NCBI GenBank assembly: GCA_000754455.1
Contig: JNSE01000014.1
Coordinates: forward strand, 1-15,157
Reading direction: 5' to 3'
DNA length: 15,157 nucleotides
Origin: an actinobacterium acAMD-2
GTDB taxonomy: Bacteria > Actinomycetota > Actinomycetes > UBA12327
Shown: positions 15,090 through 15,157 of the stretch, piece by piece
How positions within the stretch are numbered: the stretch's first letter is position 1
Layout: each line of letters opens with the position of its first letter
The notes under the pieces: model-generated
Told to the model about the DNA's origin: nothing
Databases searched by the model: none
The model's input: the letters and a program-made list of their open reading frames with translations, nothing else
Program-made: the position numbers and the translations under genes

Positions 15090-15157
15090 TTACGTTGTTC
15101 GCTTCCGGGGTTTCTTCGGCGCGACCGTAACGCCGAGAGCAGATGCGAGGTACTGCA
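15090..15157 (-). CDS. uvrA: 3' end of a gene, probably uvrA
   Basis: Reading leftward from the window edge there is an open frame of 21 codons ending in TAA at 15090-15092. It encodes QYLASALGVTVAPKKP and then a basic tail RKRTT. UvrA proteins end with a TGQYL/TGKFL-like segment and a short variable tail, and in Streptomyces-type genomes uvrA is close to uvrC, so this is probably the C-terminus of UvrA, the damage-recognition ATPase. The fragment is too short for certainty. The gap to the Rieske gene is 46 bp and holds that gene's ribosome site. Confidence 0.5.
   Translation of the reverse strand, partial: QYLASALGVTVAPKKPRKRTT

Noticed and set aside
1..15157. CRISPR arrays, tRNA or rRNA genes, insertion sequences, phage or defence genes
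   Set aside because: Nearly every base is covered by conserved housekeeping genes and no repeated units, cloverleaf sequences or transposase motifs were seen.

Overview
The window reads as a compact chromosomal core region of an actinobacterium (Actinomycetota) with moderate rather than extreme GC. The lineage call rests on three things. RbpA, an actinobacteria-specific RNA polymerase factor, is present in the zinc-ligand form. The order gap-pgk-tpi-secG together with whiA-yvcK-rapZ-uvrC is the classical actinobacterial arrangement. The heme A synthase/ctaB/tkt neighbourhood is also typical. GC was not computed. The very tight packing suggests a streamlined genome, but the genus cannot be named from this sequence.

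Layout. Positions 1-300 hold the 3' end of a heme A synthase gene (+). It runs tail-to-tail into a gene for a membrane-anchored, Ser-rich protein of unknown function (297-866, -). That gene is divergent from an OmpR-type response regulator and its histidine kinase (979-2957, +). The kinase gene runs tail-to-tail into ctaB (-), which is divergent from transketolase (+). Transketolase runs tail-to-tail into a long minus-strand run. In transcription order (right to left) this run is: uvrA 3' end, Rieske lipoprotein, uvrC, rapZ, yvcK, whiA, gap, pgk, tpi, secG, rbpA.

How the genes work together. Heme A synthase and CtaB make heme A for terminal oxidases. Tkt serves the non-oxidative pentose phosphate branch. 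Gap, Pgk and TpiA form the triose part of glycolysis and gluconeogenesis. RapZ, YvcK and WhiA are the conserved trio linking cell-envelope precursor supply and division control. UvrA and UvrC belong to nucleotide excision repair. SecG and RbpA serve protein export and transcription initiation. Many same-strand junctions overlap by 4-10 bp or are separated by only a few bases.

Most of the window is ordinary, conserved core genome. I found no mobile element, CRISPR array, tRNA, rRNA or defence locus, and no evidence of a wholly new system. The observations most worth a second look are: (i) all three convergent junctions overlap by exactly 4 bp through a palindromic double stop (TTAA, CTAG, CTAG), leaving no room for terminators; (ii) the tal-zwf-opcA-pgl block, which usually follows tkt, is absent; (iii) an uncharacterised anchored protein sits divergent to a two-component system, with a 7-bp inverted repeat over its start codon; (iv) the response-regulator promoter implies a leaderless mRNA. 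No stretch longer than about 110 bases lacks a gene.
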